A stretch of DNA of 64,000 nucleotides from NCBI RefSeq assembly GCF_024713945.1, contig NC_134679.1:749001-813000 (forward strand), written 5' to 3'. The translations under genes were made by a program, and so were the position numbers. This document shows positions 34,548 through 48,400 of the stretch, one piece after another (position 1 is the stretch's first letter; every line of letters begins with the position of its first letter). The notes beneath the pieces were generated by a model, which saw nothing but the letters and a program-made list of their open reading frames with translations, was not told the origin of the DNA and ran no database searches. Source of the stretch: Dermatophagoides farinae. Taxonomy: Eukaryota; Arthropoda; Arachnida; Sarcoptiformes; Pyroglyphidae.

Positions 34548-36087
34548 TAATCAAAAAAAAAAGAATATCATTAATCTATATAGAAGAACTTTTAGAAATA
34601 GCAAGCAAGAACAATTATGTTTAATCAGAACGAACATATATAAATACTAAGAAAACGTATTGTTTGAACTAATCAAATAACGAATATTCTAGAAATGCAC
34701 GGCCGTTACAATATATACATTGGTTGTTTGCACAACCGATAGATGGTGTTAGCAGTGCTATTAATGAATTTTTTTTTCAAATTGAAAAATAGCAAAATGT
34801 TACAAAACTATTCATCCATGAATTTATAGATTATTCGATCAAAATTATTTTTTGTAAAATGAAATTTTTTTTTAATTGTATCGTACATATCATTATGTTT
34901 TTTTTTTTCTCTCTCTCTCTTGAATAAAAGAATTATCAGAATTTTCATTTTATTTTATCCAACTTTAAATGAAAAAAAACAGGTAGGATAAGAAACATAT
35001 ACAATGGTGGTATTGATTATTGGGTGAAACCGATACATCGGTTGATCAATGATAATGATGATGATGAAAAACTTGGAACGCAAAATTTATATACAACAAA
35101 AAAAACTTAGACACATTGAAAAGGATGTTTTGGTTTTCATTTTTTTTTTTTTTTTTTTAAAGACAGAGATGTATGTGTTGTGTGTGTGTGTGTGAAACAA
35201 AAAAGAAAACAAAAAAAACGATAAATTAAACTATTTTTTCAAATCAAAAACAAATTATTATATCATGTGTAGCCACCAAAAAAAAAGAAGTGATATGGGA
35301 GACGAACAAAAAAAAATCAATCAACAAAATTGTATATTCTGGATTGTGGACAAAAAATTTTTTTTTCTTTTCAATCAATTGCCACTACTACCATAGTGTG
35401 TTCTTACAAAATGACATGACATTCGATATTTAAATGTAAAATTTGTTTGTTTGTTTTTTTTCTCATGATAATCAAAAATTATGGAAATAAAGTAAAGAAA
35501 AATAAATTCAAATCATCATTATTGAGAAACAAAAATCGTAATACACACACACACACACACACACTCACTCACACGCGCAATACAAACAAAGATGACAAAT
35601 AAAAAATGTCACCACACCCACACACACAGAGAGAAAAATAAAATGAAAAAAACAGGTGTTTACACTTACACATGCACTTGGTGAATAAACGTAATAATAT
35701 ATAAAAATCACCACCGGAATTGAAATAAAAAATAAACTACTTTGTATCACACACACACACACTCACTCACACGCCCACACGTCCACTATCTTCTATACAT
35801 ATTTTATATATCGATATCGATCGTTGTTGTTGTGAAATATGGCAAAAAAAGAAATAGAAAAAAGAATCAAGAGGTAGGAGGAAAAAAAAGGATGGATGGA
35901 TGGATAGAAATAATAATAACAATGATGATGACGATGATGGAGAGGAAGAGGCCATTTTTCGGCAACTTGTGTGTGTGTGTGGGTGGGTGTTTTTTCACTT
36001 AAAAAAATCAAATTACATCATCTATCTTGTTTCGTTTTGCTTTGTTTTTTTTTGTTTTGTTTCGATTCATTTAAATTTCCATTTATA
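34548..36087. other. Intergenic AT-rich region
   Basis: A convergent spacer after KLHL20 and before the TMEM47-like 3' end. It holds A/T tracts, TG runs near 35175-35193, and CA runs at 35541-35563 and 35748-35770. A poly(A)-signal-like GAATAAAAG occurs at about 34922. No gene is seen. Confidence 0.65.
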
Positions 36088-38319
36088 TCAAGCTTTGATC
36101 GATTGATGGCTACTATTATGATGATTTGTCAATTGCTGATGATGATGATGATGTTGTAGTAGATGATTATTGGCACCACCACCATTACCAGCATGTACGA
36201 TAGTACGTTCTTGATAATAGATTTCTTCCGTTTCTTTATCGCATACTAATAAAAGAATGGCGCCAACTAAAAATATTGCCGCACCCCAACCAACACCATA
36301 TGCCCAACCGAAATACCAATGTGGACGATTTGATGGCACCATATTCGTATGATGTAATTCGGAATAGAAAAAGGCCGGATATAATGTTAATGAAACAATT
36401 ATGGCTAACACTATGATGATGATGATGATGATGAGCGAGTGAGAGAGAAAGAGAGACAAAAAAGGAGAAAAATTATAATTTATTTATTGATCAATGTGTA
36501 AATCGATATTAATTGAAACTTACAAGCGCCAAGATTAATATATAATGCAAAACGATAAAATGTATATTTTTTGTTTGGATCACGAGATGATAGGCCAAAT
36601 GAAGTCAATATTGTTGCAACTATAGCCAATAGGAAACATGCTACGGCAAAAAATCCGGATAATTTTATATAAGCTATAAATAAAAAATATTCCAATCGAA
36701 CCGAAATATAGAAAAAGAAAAAAAAATGAATCAAGGTAACAGAAAAACACCAACAAAAGAAATAAGAAAAAAAAACATACCAGCATTACGTCCCCAATGG
36801 CAACCATCATGATCATCCAGGCCAAATGGCAATGGACGTGGTGAATCAACATCGATACAATATTGCCAAAGACCTTGACGATATTTCAATGTGGTCAACC
36901 AATTTGTTGATAATAAACATAATATCATTAATAAATCGACAAGAATATTACAAATGAGGGCGATGACCTATTTGAAACCAAAACAAAAAAACAAAAATCA
37001 ATCAATCATTGAAGAGTTAAATGCAATATAAAAAGAACATGAAAAAACTTTGTCATCATCATGTGACTGAAAACTTTCACAAATATTGTGACATGAAATG
37101 AAAACAATACAAAAAAAAACAATTCAATTCAAGTCATTCATTCATTCATTCATAACCCTTTTGTTACGTACACACACACAAACAGAAAATCTGAATGAAT
37201 GAAATGAAATGAAGAACCCATGTGGAGCTATCAAATATACATAAAGGAATAATAATAATAAATATGGCCAAAATAAACTATACCCATGCGAATAATCAAA
37301 TCAAATTTTATTATTCAAATAACGATAACAACAACAACAACAAGAACGATAATAATAACATGATCATCATCATTTACTCGAGTGGAAAATTTCCATAAGA
37401 GAATCAAAAGAAAGAAAAAAAAAATCAAGATTTCATTTTTCAATCATCATTTAAAAATGTTGAAAACGGTTGTTTTTCATTTGATGAAGATGTTCAATTT
37501 TTTTTTGTGTTTGTATTTATAATTTAGAGAGAAAAAAATAAATAAATAAAATAAATGGTGATGATTTGTGCTTACTCTTGAAAAATGGAAATTAGGATTA
37601 AACCATAATGATTCTAGACCACAACAAGCTAGACAACAAAGTAAACATTTTGGTGGCGGTTGTTTTGTTAATATTAATGCTGTTGCAATTGTTGGCTGTT
37701 GTCTTAAACCATTACGATTAATATTATTATTACCGGTAATATTACCATTACCGGTAATCTGTACGGTTGTTGCATATGTTCCATTTGTTGTTAAACGGAT
37801 CATACGTTGCTGTTGTTGTGATTGATTAGGTAACATGGGACCACCACCATTAACCATCATCATTCTAGGTTGTCTTTGTACATAAATTTGGCCTTGTTGT
37901 TGTTGTTGTTGTTGGCCAATCATTTGACCAGGTTGTGGTGGTGGTGGCGGGCTTGGAGCCAATTGTATCACATTTCCATTTGGAATTATCAATTGAGGTT
38001 GACCTTGTTGATGTTGTGGATTTGGATGCTGTACATAATGGACTACAGGATGCTGTTGTTGTTGTTGATGATGATGATGAAAACCATTCGGTTGTTGTAC
38101 ATGATTTTGATGATGTTGTTGTTGTTGATGATGATGTTGTTGATGATGATGTTGGTTCGGTATGGCGCCATTCATAATAATAACCGGCTGTGGCTGTGGT
38201 GGTCCACCAGGAGCTTGTTGTTGCTGTTGCTGTTGTTGATGTTGAGGCAACATTTGCCCACCTACACCAACAGCAGCATGATTCAATGTATTTGGTATAA
38301 AACCATTCATGATAAACAA
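36088..38319 (-). CDS. TMEM47: TMEM47-like four-TM claudin-family protein, proximal isoform
   Basis: Exons 38319-37576, 36967-36781, 36673-36524 and 36410-36088, GT-AG, in frame, 467 residues. TMEM47/VAB-9 proteins are claudin-like four-helix proteins at cell-cell junctions. The core shows TM1 (VIALICNILVDLLMILCLL), an extracellular loop with NW...GLWQYC...C (claudin-type W-GLW-C-C pattern), TM2, TM3 (LLAIIVSLTLYP), and TM4 with WGYG-like FGWAYGVGWGAAIF, followed by an acidic YY-containing segment. The proximal first exon encodes about 248 residues of Gln/His/Pro-rich sequence ending in a cysteine cluster (KCLLCCLACC) next to TM1, a possible palmitoylation site. That N-terminus is absent from typical TMEM47 proteins; see the distal first exon. 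Confidence 0.85.
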
Positions 38320-39563
38320 TTTAATTTTGAAAACATTGTCATTTCATTTCAAACATGAGACATACACAAAGATTTAAAAAAAATCTACATTAAACAAAGA
38401 TAATGATGATTATTATTATTATGGAGCCGAAAAATCAAATCGAGTTATGAACAAAACAAACACGAAGAGAAAACAAAAAAACACATTCATTCATGAAATA
38501 AAAGATGAAAAAAAAGTTTTTTTTGAAAAAATCAAATAAAAAATTTGCACGAAAAATGTCCAAAAACTCTTTTTTATTGTTGTCCATTGGACTTGTGTAA
38601 AACACAAACACACACACATACACAAACAAATTCTTTATCTAGGCTCAATGCACGAAAAAAAACGGGAGAAAAAAAAATTTCCATCATGTTTTATTATTCG
38701 GATATCCAAGAAGAAGAACAAGAATCCTGGCAATCACACTCACACACACACACAAACTAATACACTAATAGCAGCAACATCATCGACAACAATAACAACA
38801 GCAGCAGCAGCATCAGTTGATGATGATGAAAAATGAGATTCACCCGAATTCACGACGAAAAAAAAGCAATGAAAGAAGTGGTGAACCTATGTGTGTATGG
38901 TTTGACAAAACACAAAAACCAATGCCCAAAAAAAAAACACGACTACTCATATACTACACAACCATCAAAATCCAAACGAAAAATAGAAAGAGACCAGAAA
39001 AAAATGAATAAATGGTTCGTATCTAGGCACCGCGAGAGCCAAAGAAAAAAAAAGACAGAGAACAAGAACAATTTTTTTTTTTTTTTTTGGACCTGAGACA
39101 TCATCAACACAAAAAGAAATGAATCTTCTGCTACTATAGAAGAAAAAAAAACATTTGTTCATCACCAACAGAAAAAAGAAAATATTCACGCATGCGATAT
39201 GCAAACATTGTACATTTGGTTCCTTGTTTTTCTTTGGATATTTGGCGCCATCATTGGAATGATGATGGCATGGACCATCTATATTTCCCATTCACACATA
39301 TATACTCCTCCTTCCCCATAGCCTATCAAAATGTGTTATTCTAGGATTTTTTTTTCTTTTATTCCAGGATTTTGAAAAACAACATGGCGTTTGTGATATG
39401 TGAATCTAAATTCTATCTATCTATTTTATTCAGCCATCGAACGTATTCTAATGTATGAGTGTGCGTACAATCAATTCATTTGGCATAATGGGCGCCATGA
39501 AAAACGATAAATTTTTTTTCTCATATTCAACTATTGTTCCAGAATCGGTATCTATGTATATAT

Positions 39564-39598
<35 letters not shown>

Positions 39599-42500
39599 AA
39601 AACCGAAAATAGAGCCGGTTTTTATCTTTTCGGTTTTCTGTTGTTTTCACTATGTGTATGTGTGTGTGTGTGTAAAACATTTATATAAATTACAATCACA
39701 CACTCAGTAAAGAATGAGAAATAAAACGAGAATAATAATAACAACGATATAGAGCTTTGGAAAATAAAGTAAAGGCTTTTTTCCATTTTTTTTTTCGTTG
39801 TTGAATCTTAATAATGGACGCCGGCGTCCACTTACACAACGAAAAATGAAGCTTTGTTTTTTTTTTGTTTCATAATAATCATCAACACCACCACAACCAC
39901 CAACACCAAACACACTGGGCAAAAAACCAGTTTACAAATATGAAGAAAAAAGATGAATAAATAAATAAATAAAAAAAGAAAGAATTTGCTTCCTGAATCC
40001 AGAATAACCAAGCAAAAAAAAAAATGTATTACACACACACACACACACCGAGATAATGTTTCACAAAATAACAATGTTTGTTTCTGCTTTTTTTCATTTT
40101 CATTTTGTTCCTTTTTCACTTTTTTTTTCTCTCTCTCTCTCTCACACACACTCCTTCAATTATTCAACCAGGCCAGAATGGAAATAAAAAGCAATGTAAA
40201 TAAATTCTTAAATGAATAACTACACGGTTCGTGGGGCATAAATGGAAAAAAAACAAACAAACAAAAACGATGGAGAGAATTAAAAAAAAACATTCATCCG
40301 GGTCATATAAATCTATTACATGCATATATGATTAACGATTATTATCAATGAGAAAAAAAAAGTCTAACACCATCATCATCATCATCATCGATAGATTAAT
40401 ATCCAATTATGATCGAGAGAGAGAGAGAGAATTTCCAATAATAATGAATTATCGATTTGTAATAATTAATAAATTACCGAGAAAAAAAACAAAAACAGAA
40501 TGGTTTGAATCCCATTCTACTATTCTAGCACATTTTTTTTGTTTTGTGTTGTTTCGTTTTTCGAAAAATAAAAAAAAAATTCCAAAGTGCAAAATGACAA
40601 TTTCAGAATTAATACCATCATCATCATCATCATCATCATTGTTCCACTGTGCCATATATTAATAATAATTGGAATCAATATTTTTCCATAGTAGGGGGTT
40701 CTGTTTTTTCCGGTTTTTTTTCTTGTGGAATTAAAATCCAGGAACAGAAACAGAAATTCTTCCATCATTTATTGCAATATATACAAGAATTTCATTTTGT
40801 TTTGGATTAAATTCTTTGCATAATAAATTTCATTATGATGCATCATGACCTCAAAACTGATCATAATTTCCGCGTTTTTTTCTGCTGTTTTGTTCTTGTA
40901 TCACTCAATCATTTTAAGTGGAAAAAAATGGGAAAAAACCCGGCATCATTAATTTTTATTTTGTCGGGCATCCCCACATACACACACACACAATGATTGT
41001 TCAATATAATGTCGTCGGTAATTGCTTGCGCTACACCATTATCATCAAATGATCTTATATTTTGCTCATTACGATAATAATTCTAGCCAGAAACAAAAAA
41101 AACTTTCAAATATGATTTGTTGGTCGGTTGGTGGGCATCATGCATGCACTGTGTGTGTGTGTGTGTGTGTGTGCGTGTGATTAAACCAACCAACAGAATA
41201 GTGTAATATTTTCACCGATTGTTTTATTTTCTATACACACACACGGTGGTGATTTTTTTTCATCCAAAAATGAACAACAACAACATCAACAACAACAATG
41301 GAAAAAATTATTACAATTCGTGTCCAGAATATTGAATCATTAGCACATTTTATTTAATGCCATTATTGTCTATACAATCTACAGAAGAAATCCAAGAGAA
41401 AATTCATTCCAAAGCTTAGAGAGAGAAAGAAAATTGCCACGATAATCAAATTGATTCGATTTGAATCATCATTATCATCGTTGAATTTCAACGATAACCA
41501 TTGTGTGTGTACACACAACTGTTACACACACACACACAGAGAGAGAGAAAAAAAAGCAGGACATCTGCTGCTGCTACTGAGATTGTTGTTGGTTGTTTCA
41601 CAAAAAAAAACAAAGCAAAAGAAAAAAGAGAACAAGTTCAATTAAAATAATGATCATCATCATCATCATCATCATATCAGGAATAATAACGATAATCATG
41701 ACAAAATAGCGATTGTTTCCGCCGATACACAATGATAGAGATAATTACCAAACACACACACACACACACATTTTTTTCTCCCATTCCATCCCCAAATTGT
41801 GAATTATTCAAGTCAATAAATTTCAAGATTTACAATCATAAATTAAAAAAAAAAAACGAGACTGATGGCGACACCTATCGTCAGTAGAATGAATTTTCAG
41901 TAGACTAAAAAAACAAAACAAAACAAAAAACGATAAGCTTCACTGCATTGATTTTCAAGAATTTATATTTTTCTGCAGAAAATAAAAACGGCGAAAAAAA
42001 AAGTTTTGGTGCATTGTCTGGTGCACACATGACAATAAAAAAAAAATCGAGAGAATATGAAAAAAAAATTTGCCTGTCAATTTTATTTTATGTTTTTTTT
42101 TACTTGATGCGCGGGCACACAAACAAAAATTCTTAAAAGCAATTTGCATGGCCTAAATATCACTGGAACAAAAGAGAGAGAGAGAGAAAAAATGATTCTA
42201 TTCAATTTAAAACGGTACGAATCAATTTTTTTTGTTTGTTTGTTTGTTTGTCGAGAATCAAATCATTTTTTTATGATATTCTGGTTTTAGATTCTGGATT
42301 TTCACCAAAAAAAAAAATTCTCTACTTCTATATTCTCGATATTTTCTTGATTTCTAAATTCAAACAAATTGATTTCCGTACGATTCAATCGATCGAAATC
42401 AAAAGGCATCATTTTCCATCAACTTGATCATTTGAATTTTTTCTTTTTTTTTTTGCTTACACCGAGAATCGAGAATCGAATCAAATTCAATCAATTGTTA

Positions 42501-42902
42501 AAGAATAATAGAGAAACGAAAGAAAAATGTAATCAACAACAATCTTTTGTAACGATTTCGGGTGAATAAAAAAAAAGAAAAAAGAGAATCCGAAATGTTT
42601 TCAATCAAATTATGATTGAAAAAGAAGGCATGAATTACTTAGAAAAAAAGTGCTTAGTACCAAAAATAAATAAGCAACTGATCACCGAAAAAAGAATCAA
42701 TTTTCTGACATTCTAACAAACAAACAAAAAAAAAGACGCCAATTGAATGGAAGAAAAAACTGATAAGAATTGATTATTCAAAGCTGACAAAAAAATGTGG
42801 TTATTGGCCATCAAAACACATACGCACACACACAATCAATAATGAATAATCAACATAAACGACGAAAAAATAAGAAAATTTTGAGAATGAAAACAGACTT
42901 GC
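38320..42902. other. Intronic region between alternative TMEM47-like first exons
   Basis: About 4.6 kb of AT-rich, microsatellite-dense DNA. It includes a GA run at 39565-39593, CA runs near 40032-40049 and TG near 41150-41175, and AGC/CAA triplets near 38770-38818. It is intron if the distal first exon is used. It must also hold the promoter of the proximal first exon, just right of 38319. No other exon is recognised. Confidence 0.5.
39565..39593. repeat. (GA)n microsatellite
   Basis: An uninterrupted GA run followed by an A tract, inside the presumed long intron. Confidence 0.9.
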
Positions 42903-42968
42903 CTTCAATGGTCGTACGATTGTCACTGTTTCCAGTGTCGCCGTTGGTGCAATCATCATCATAGTCAT
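42903..42968 (-). CDS. TMEM47: Distal alternative first coding exon of the TMEM47-like gene (GC donor)
   Basis: On the minus strand an ATG in good context (CAAAATG) opens 22 codons ending TVTIVRPLK, followed by AAG-GCAAGT. This is a textbook GC-AG donor with otherwise perfect consensus. The exon ends in phase 0, matching exon 36967-36781 (VIALICNIL). The join gives RPLK-VIALIC, which mirrors the short N-terminus of TMEM47 proteins (TPLK-LVGLVC as I recall it for the human protein). A full distal isoform would be 241 residues, much nearer the usual TMEM47 size than the proximal isoform. The call rests on frame, splice signal and family fit; it needs transcript support. Confidence 0.65.
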
Positions 42969-45412
42969 TTTGGCAGATTGTTGTTGTTGGTTTATTTCAC
43001 TGGTGAATGTTAACCACTGTTTTTCGTCTTCTTCAAGGGATTTTTGTGTGGAAAATTTTTAACGTTTTGATCAAGATATGAAACACATACACACACACAC
43101 ACACAGAAATGAAATCCAAACAATGAATTTTCTTCTTTATAATCGATCGATCGATATCATCAAATGTTGTTATTGTTCGGTTGAATGGCTATTACTTTCG
43201 TTGATTACGGCTGCGTTTTTGTCATCAAAAAAAAAAAAAAAAAAAAAAACAGAATCCGAATAACGATGGAAAAAAATTGGTCTGCAATCGATGGATTATT
43301 TTGGAATATATGGTGGTAAAGTTGTAAATTGTCAGCGAAAAATGAAATGAAATGAAAAAATTCATGTGGTGCCCGTCATCACCAGAACCAGAACCAGAGA
43401 GAGAGAGAGAATAACGGAAAAATTGAAATTTATTTGTCGATTCACTATAGGAAAAAAAGAGAGAAAAAAAAGACAAAATTTATATATTAATAAAAAAAAA
43501 ATTCTGCGAATGGAAAAAAAGAGGAAATTGAAGAAAGAAAAAAACCAAACAAATTCCTTGTGAATGTCCAACAAAAAAAAAAATACATAAATTGAGATAC
43601 CATTCTCTACACAATGGATTAAATTCTATGGGAAATTGAAATTTTTCATTTCTACTGGGAGATAGTTATTGTGTTGTATACATTTGGGATGTTATTCATT
43701 CATTTCCATAATACTAGAATATTCTGTGTGGTCGATTTATCACCAACAACACCACCATCATCATCATCATCATCATCCTAAACACTTTTTTTTTGTTCAT
43801 CATTTGTTTGTTTAACCAAGTGAGAAAACCATGTTATTATTATATTACATATATATAGATAGAATCTATAGTGCTAAATGAATCAGAAGACCTTGATTGT
43901 TGAAAATGTTATTGCAAGGGCTTTCCTTTCACTGGTTCACCATCATCAATGACACACAAACACACACACACACACACACACATGGTTGAACAAGAAAAAC
44001 AAAACGATAATGATGGTGCTGGTGGTGGTATATATATGATAATTATTGAACAATAATATATTCATTCATTCATTCATTTATTCAGTTCCAACAGAAAAAA
44101 AACAAATTCCAAATATCCGTCACATGAATATGAAATATGTAAATGAACGATTTTATTTTGCTTGTTTGTTTGTCTGTCTGTTTGGTTGGACAACAATTTC
44201 CGAATTTAATGATGTTGATGATAACAATTTTACAACATTTACATAACATAATCATCATCATCATTATTTTTGGATTTTTTTCTTTCAATTTTTTTTCTAT
44301 TATGTTTCGATAATGGGTGATGATGATGATGATGATGATGTTGGTGACCACCACCATTACCAACCAAAAAAAAAAAACAAAACATGATTTCCTGAAATCG
44401 TGAATCGTGATCATCATTCACAGATGCTATATATTAGATAGAAAGGTTTCGAAAAAAAAACTATTCTGAAACACGATATATACAATCACATAGTGGTGGT
44501 AATTGGTCAAAGTCTTGTTATAATTCTTCTCTTTTTATTATCTCGGGCTTGTGTATATACGAGTTTTATTTTTATAATGGAACAACAACAAGTAAAAAAA
44601 AAAAAAAAATAGTGTCCCAGGACAATACACGAATGAAAAAAAAACTGTATTAGATTCCAGGTAATTTGAGGTTAAATTAGTCTAGCTTATAGGCACATTA
44701 ATATTAAAAAAAAATCAACCAAACCAGATGTTCAACTTTTTTTTTGATGGTTCTAGTGGTAGCAAATATAATAATTGAATATAAAGTTTTGTTGTTGTTG
44801 TTGTTGGCATGAGACAGGTGGCAAGAAACAACAATAAGTGAATGAGGAAAAAATATTTTAGCATCTTTTTTTTTGCCAATCTATCCATATATAACGGAAA
44901 AAATGAGATTAAAATTTGTATACCATGGTAAATTGAATGAAATTTATGGATTGCCGAAAAAAAACAATTAAAAATAAACAACAAATTATGTATTCTGTAT
45001 CATTCATCATCAACATCATCATAAAAATTCATTTTTATGATCAACAGAATTTTGAACAAACTCAGAATTACACCAGTACATCACAAAAATTCATAATAAA
45101 CGTAAATGTTTGTTCATCAATAACATCATCATTATGTTTGTGGTTTATTTAATTTTTTATTTTATAATCGTTGAAAAGAAAAAAAAAGACAATAAAACAA
45201 ACACACATAAACATGCGCCGAGAGGGCAAAAAATGTGTAGGCGGCATAAATTTACAAAAAATTTCGATGTTAGTAAGTTTTTCAATTAGAAATTCTGTAT
45301 TCTCACCCAGTCATTTTATATATGAATGAATGATGTAATGAAAAAACTGTGGATATATTCAAAATGTGAGAAAATGACAAAATCTATTTTTAAACTAATT
45401 CATCATTCTAGT

Positions 45413-45414
<2 letters not shown>

Positions 45415-45443
<29 letters not shown>
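45415..45443. repeat. (TG)n microsatellite
   Basis: One of the longest TG/CA runs in the window, closely followed by a CAA run at about 45470-45494. Confidence 0.9.
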
Positions 45444-45450
<7 letters not shown>

Positions 45451-48400
45451 CCACTGAATTGAAAGGACAACAACAACAACAACAACAACAACAACGAAAA
45501 TGGAAAATGTGGTCAACAACAACAAACAACAAAACTTTGAAATATATCAAAAATTAGATTGAAACATGCAAAAATGAAAAAGTTTTACATTTATCAATAT
45601 ATATATGAATGAAGTGAAATTTTGTCACCATCACCAATTATGCAAATGACTCACATGTACTTGTTGTTGTTGTTTTTATTGATCACGAAAAAAAATTCTT
45701 CATCGGGAAAAAACCAAAAAAAAACGAGACAAATTCTTTTTTTATATAATGGTCCATCATCATCCTTTGAATTGGATTCATTATAAATGGAAAAAAAATC
45801 AACAACAACAGCGGCGACAGAAACAGAATCATTATCAACACCATCATAAACTATTTACAACTCCTTATTGAATGGATAAGATCATCATCATCTTCATATT
45901 TATGAGAAAAAAAAAGAATGTGAAAATCGACAAACAAAAAAAAAATAAAATACAATACATTCGCTAGTTTTTTTTTGGTATATATGTGAAGAAAGAATAT
46001 TTATTCTCGATTGATCGATTGATCCATAATGATGATGATGATGATGATAGTTGTGAATAGATCATTTTATTCTTTCACTGTAGATAGTTATATACACCAT
46101 AATGTTTTATGCGTAGGAGTAAGATAAAGAGAGAAAGCGAGAAAAAAAACCTATTAACAGATCAAAATTTATGATGATGATAATAATAATGGTTGAATGG
46201 TACAGTGCTGCTAGAATATTCTATCTTTATATAAATGAACAACAATAAGAATATTCATCATCATCAAGTAAACTAGATTATAATTGAGTAGTATGCACAC
46301 ACACAGACAAAAAAAAACATTTAATTTTCCATCAAGCGAAAACATATTCTACATTGTTCTGGATCGATGAAACAAAGAAAATATTTTTTCTTTCTGAAAA
46401 TTAATAAATAAATCTGTAAGTCAGAAACAAATATCTCATATCATCATGAACAATTGAAGACGAACAACAACAACAACAACAACAACAACAGCGAAAACGA
46501 AAATTAAATTTTCTTTTCATCAATCGTTTCGTACTCTCTCTCTCTCTCTCTCTCTTGAACACGTCACATCATTAATGCGTGATTATTAATCATTCTGAAA
46601 CAAACATCCATAGAATATAGCAATGATGATAATAATAATAACCGAAAAAAAAGATCCAACAGTGCGTAATCCTCGCACAACCCGAGTATCATAAGAAAAG
46701 AAAAGTAAGGAATAAAAATTTCTTGGAACAGTAACGAAACAGAAACGAAACGAGATTTCTATTCGGTTGGTTGAATCAGGACTTGAAATTGTGATTTTCT
46801 TTCACTCTCTCCCTCTCTTTCCCACATACACACACATTGTATTCAATGAGAAATCAAGTAACATTATTAATGGGCAAAAAAAGAAAAGAAAAATGTTCGT
46901 CTTCAAAATGAAATCAAATGAATCGAGGCGAGAAAATAAAATATATATTGGAACAACAAAAAACAAAAAAAAACAACAACAACAAATATAACAAATAAGC
47001 AAAGACGAGATTTTCTTCTTTTGTCTGTAACAAAAACAATACAAAACAAAAAACAAAGCTATCGATAGTTATTGGTTGTTTGATTTGTTATGATATAGAA
47101 AACAAAAGAAAAAAACATTTGAAAGATCGATTGATCAAAGAGAGAGAGAGAGAGAGAGATCGAGCGAATCAAAATGTCATAAACATTAAAATGCCCAATG
47201 TAATCATCATCAATTTGGCTATTGTTTCCATTGTTTAAATCAATGGTCAATTTAAAATCCAAAAACCGTAGCTTAAAATAGTTGATTTTTGATGGAAAAT
47301 ACAAATTTCTCACACACATACACACAGACACAGACAAAAACCGAGATTCCTTAATATATATCAGATCGGAATCGATCAATCAATCATGGAAATGAAAAAA
47401 AAATGTGTAAAAAATCAAGACATGCCAATTCAAACCATATTTAACCTTTTTTTCAGACACACACACACACAAACACTGAAAAATAGCGAAAAAGAATCAA
47501 AGAATTTTGTGCACTGAAAGAAAAAAAGTTTTCAGTTTTAATTTGAATTTTTAGTTTTCATTTTAAGTAAAGTCTGAAAACTTGAAACTTTTAGTAACAA
47601 CAACGAAAACGAAAAATAAACAAAAAACTCTTACCAAACAATAATAAAGGTTGCTGCTGCTGCTGCTGTTGTTATTCTTCTTTTTCAATTCTAGACAATT
47701 CTTGTGAATTCAAAAGTGGATGGATTCAAAGAACAAGATTGTATTCAATTTTTTTTTCTTTTGGCAAACTTTAAACATTTTATATTCTGTATAATTCTGT
47801 ATGAAAACCCATACACACACACACACAGGCACATATACAAAATGTTAAAAAACAATGTCAATGAGGATGATTTTATTTTGACAAAAATTGTCGACGATTA
47901 TTCATTGTGAAATTCAATTTTGTTGTGGTCAGAAATTTTTACAAAAAAAAAAAAAAAAAATGAAAAATTTACATTTTCATCTGGATTTGCTCACAATTTT
48001 TTTTGTTTGTTTGTTTTCAAGGAAAAAAAAATGAAATCAACCTATTTAATCGGTAACCGAACACATATACACACAAACAAACGATGTCATTGTTGGTTGT
48101 TCATATCAAACAATGTTCTTGTTGGTTGTTATTATGATGATTCTGTTTGTTTGTTGCACATAGAATAATAAAAAAAAATGACATGTTACATGTGACGATC
48201 TCACAGAATTATAGAATCACACATCCTCATATTGATGCCACATTTATTATTCTTTGAATGAAATATCACACAAAACATGGATTTTTTTCAGCGACTACGT
48301 TTTTTTTTTTTTTTTTTTTTTGTTGAAAACTTGTCTATGTTTGTTTCTCTATGTTGTGTTGCATGTGTTTTCATTTTTCATTTTTCTGTTTGCAAGAAGA

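Noticed and set aside
37870-38358. 162-residue plus-strand frame opposite the TMEM47-like proximal exon
   Set aside because: Leu/Met/Trp-rich shadow of the polyQ/His/Pro coding on the other strand.
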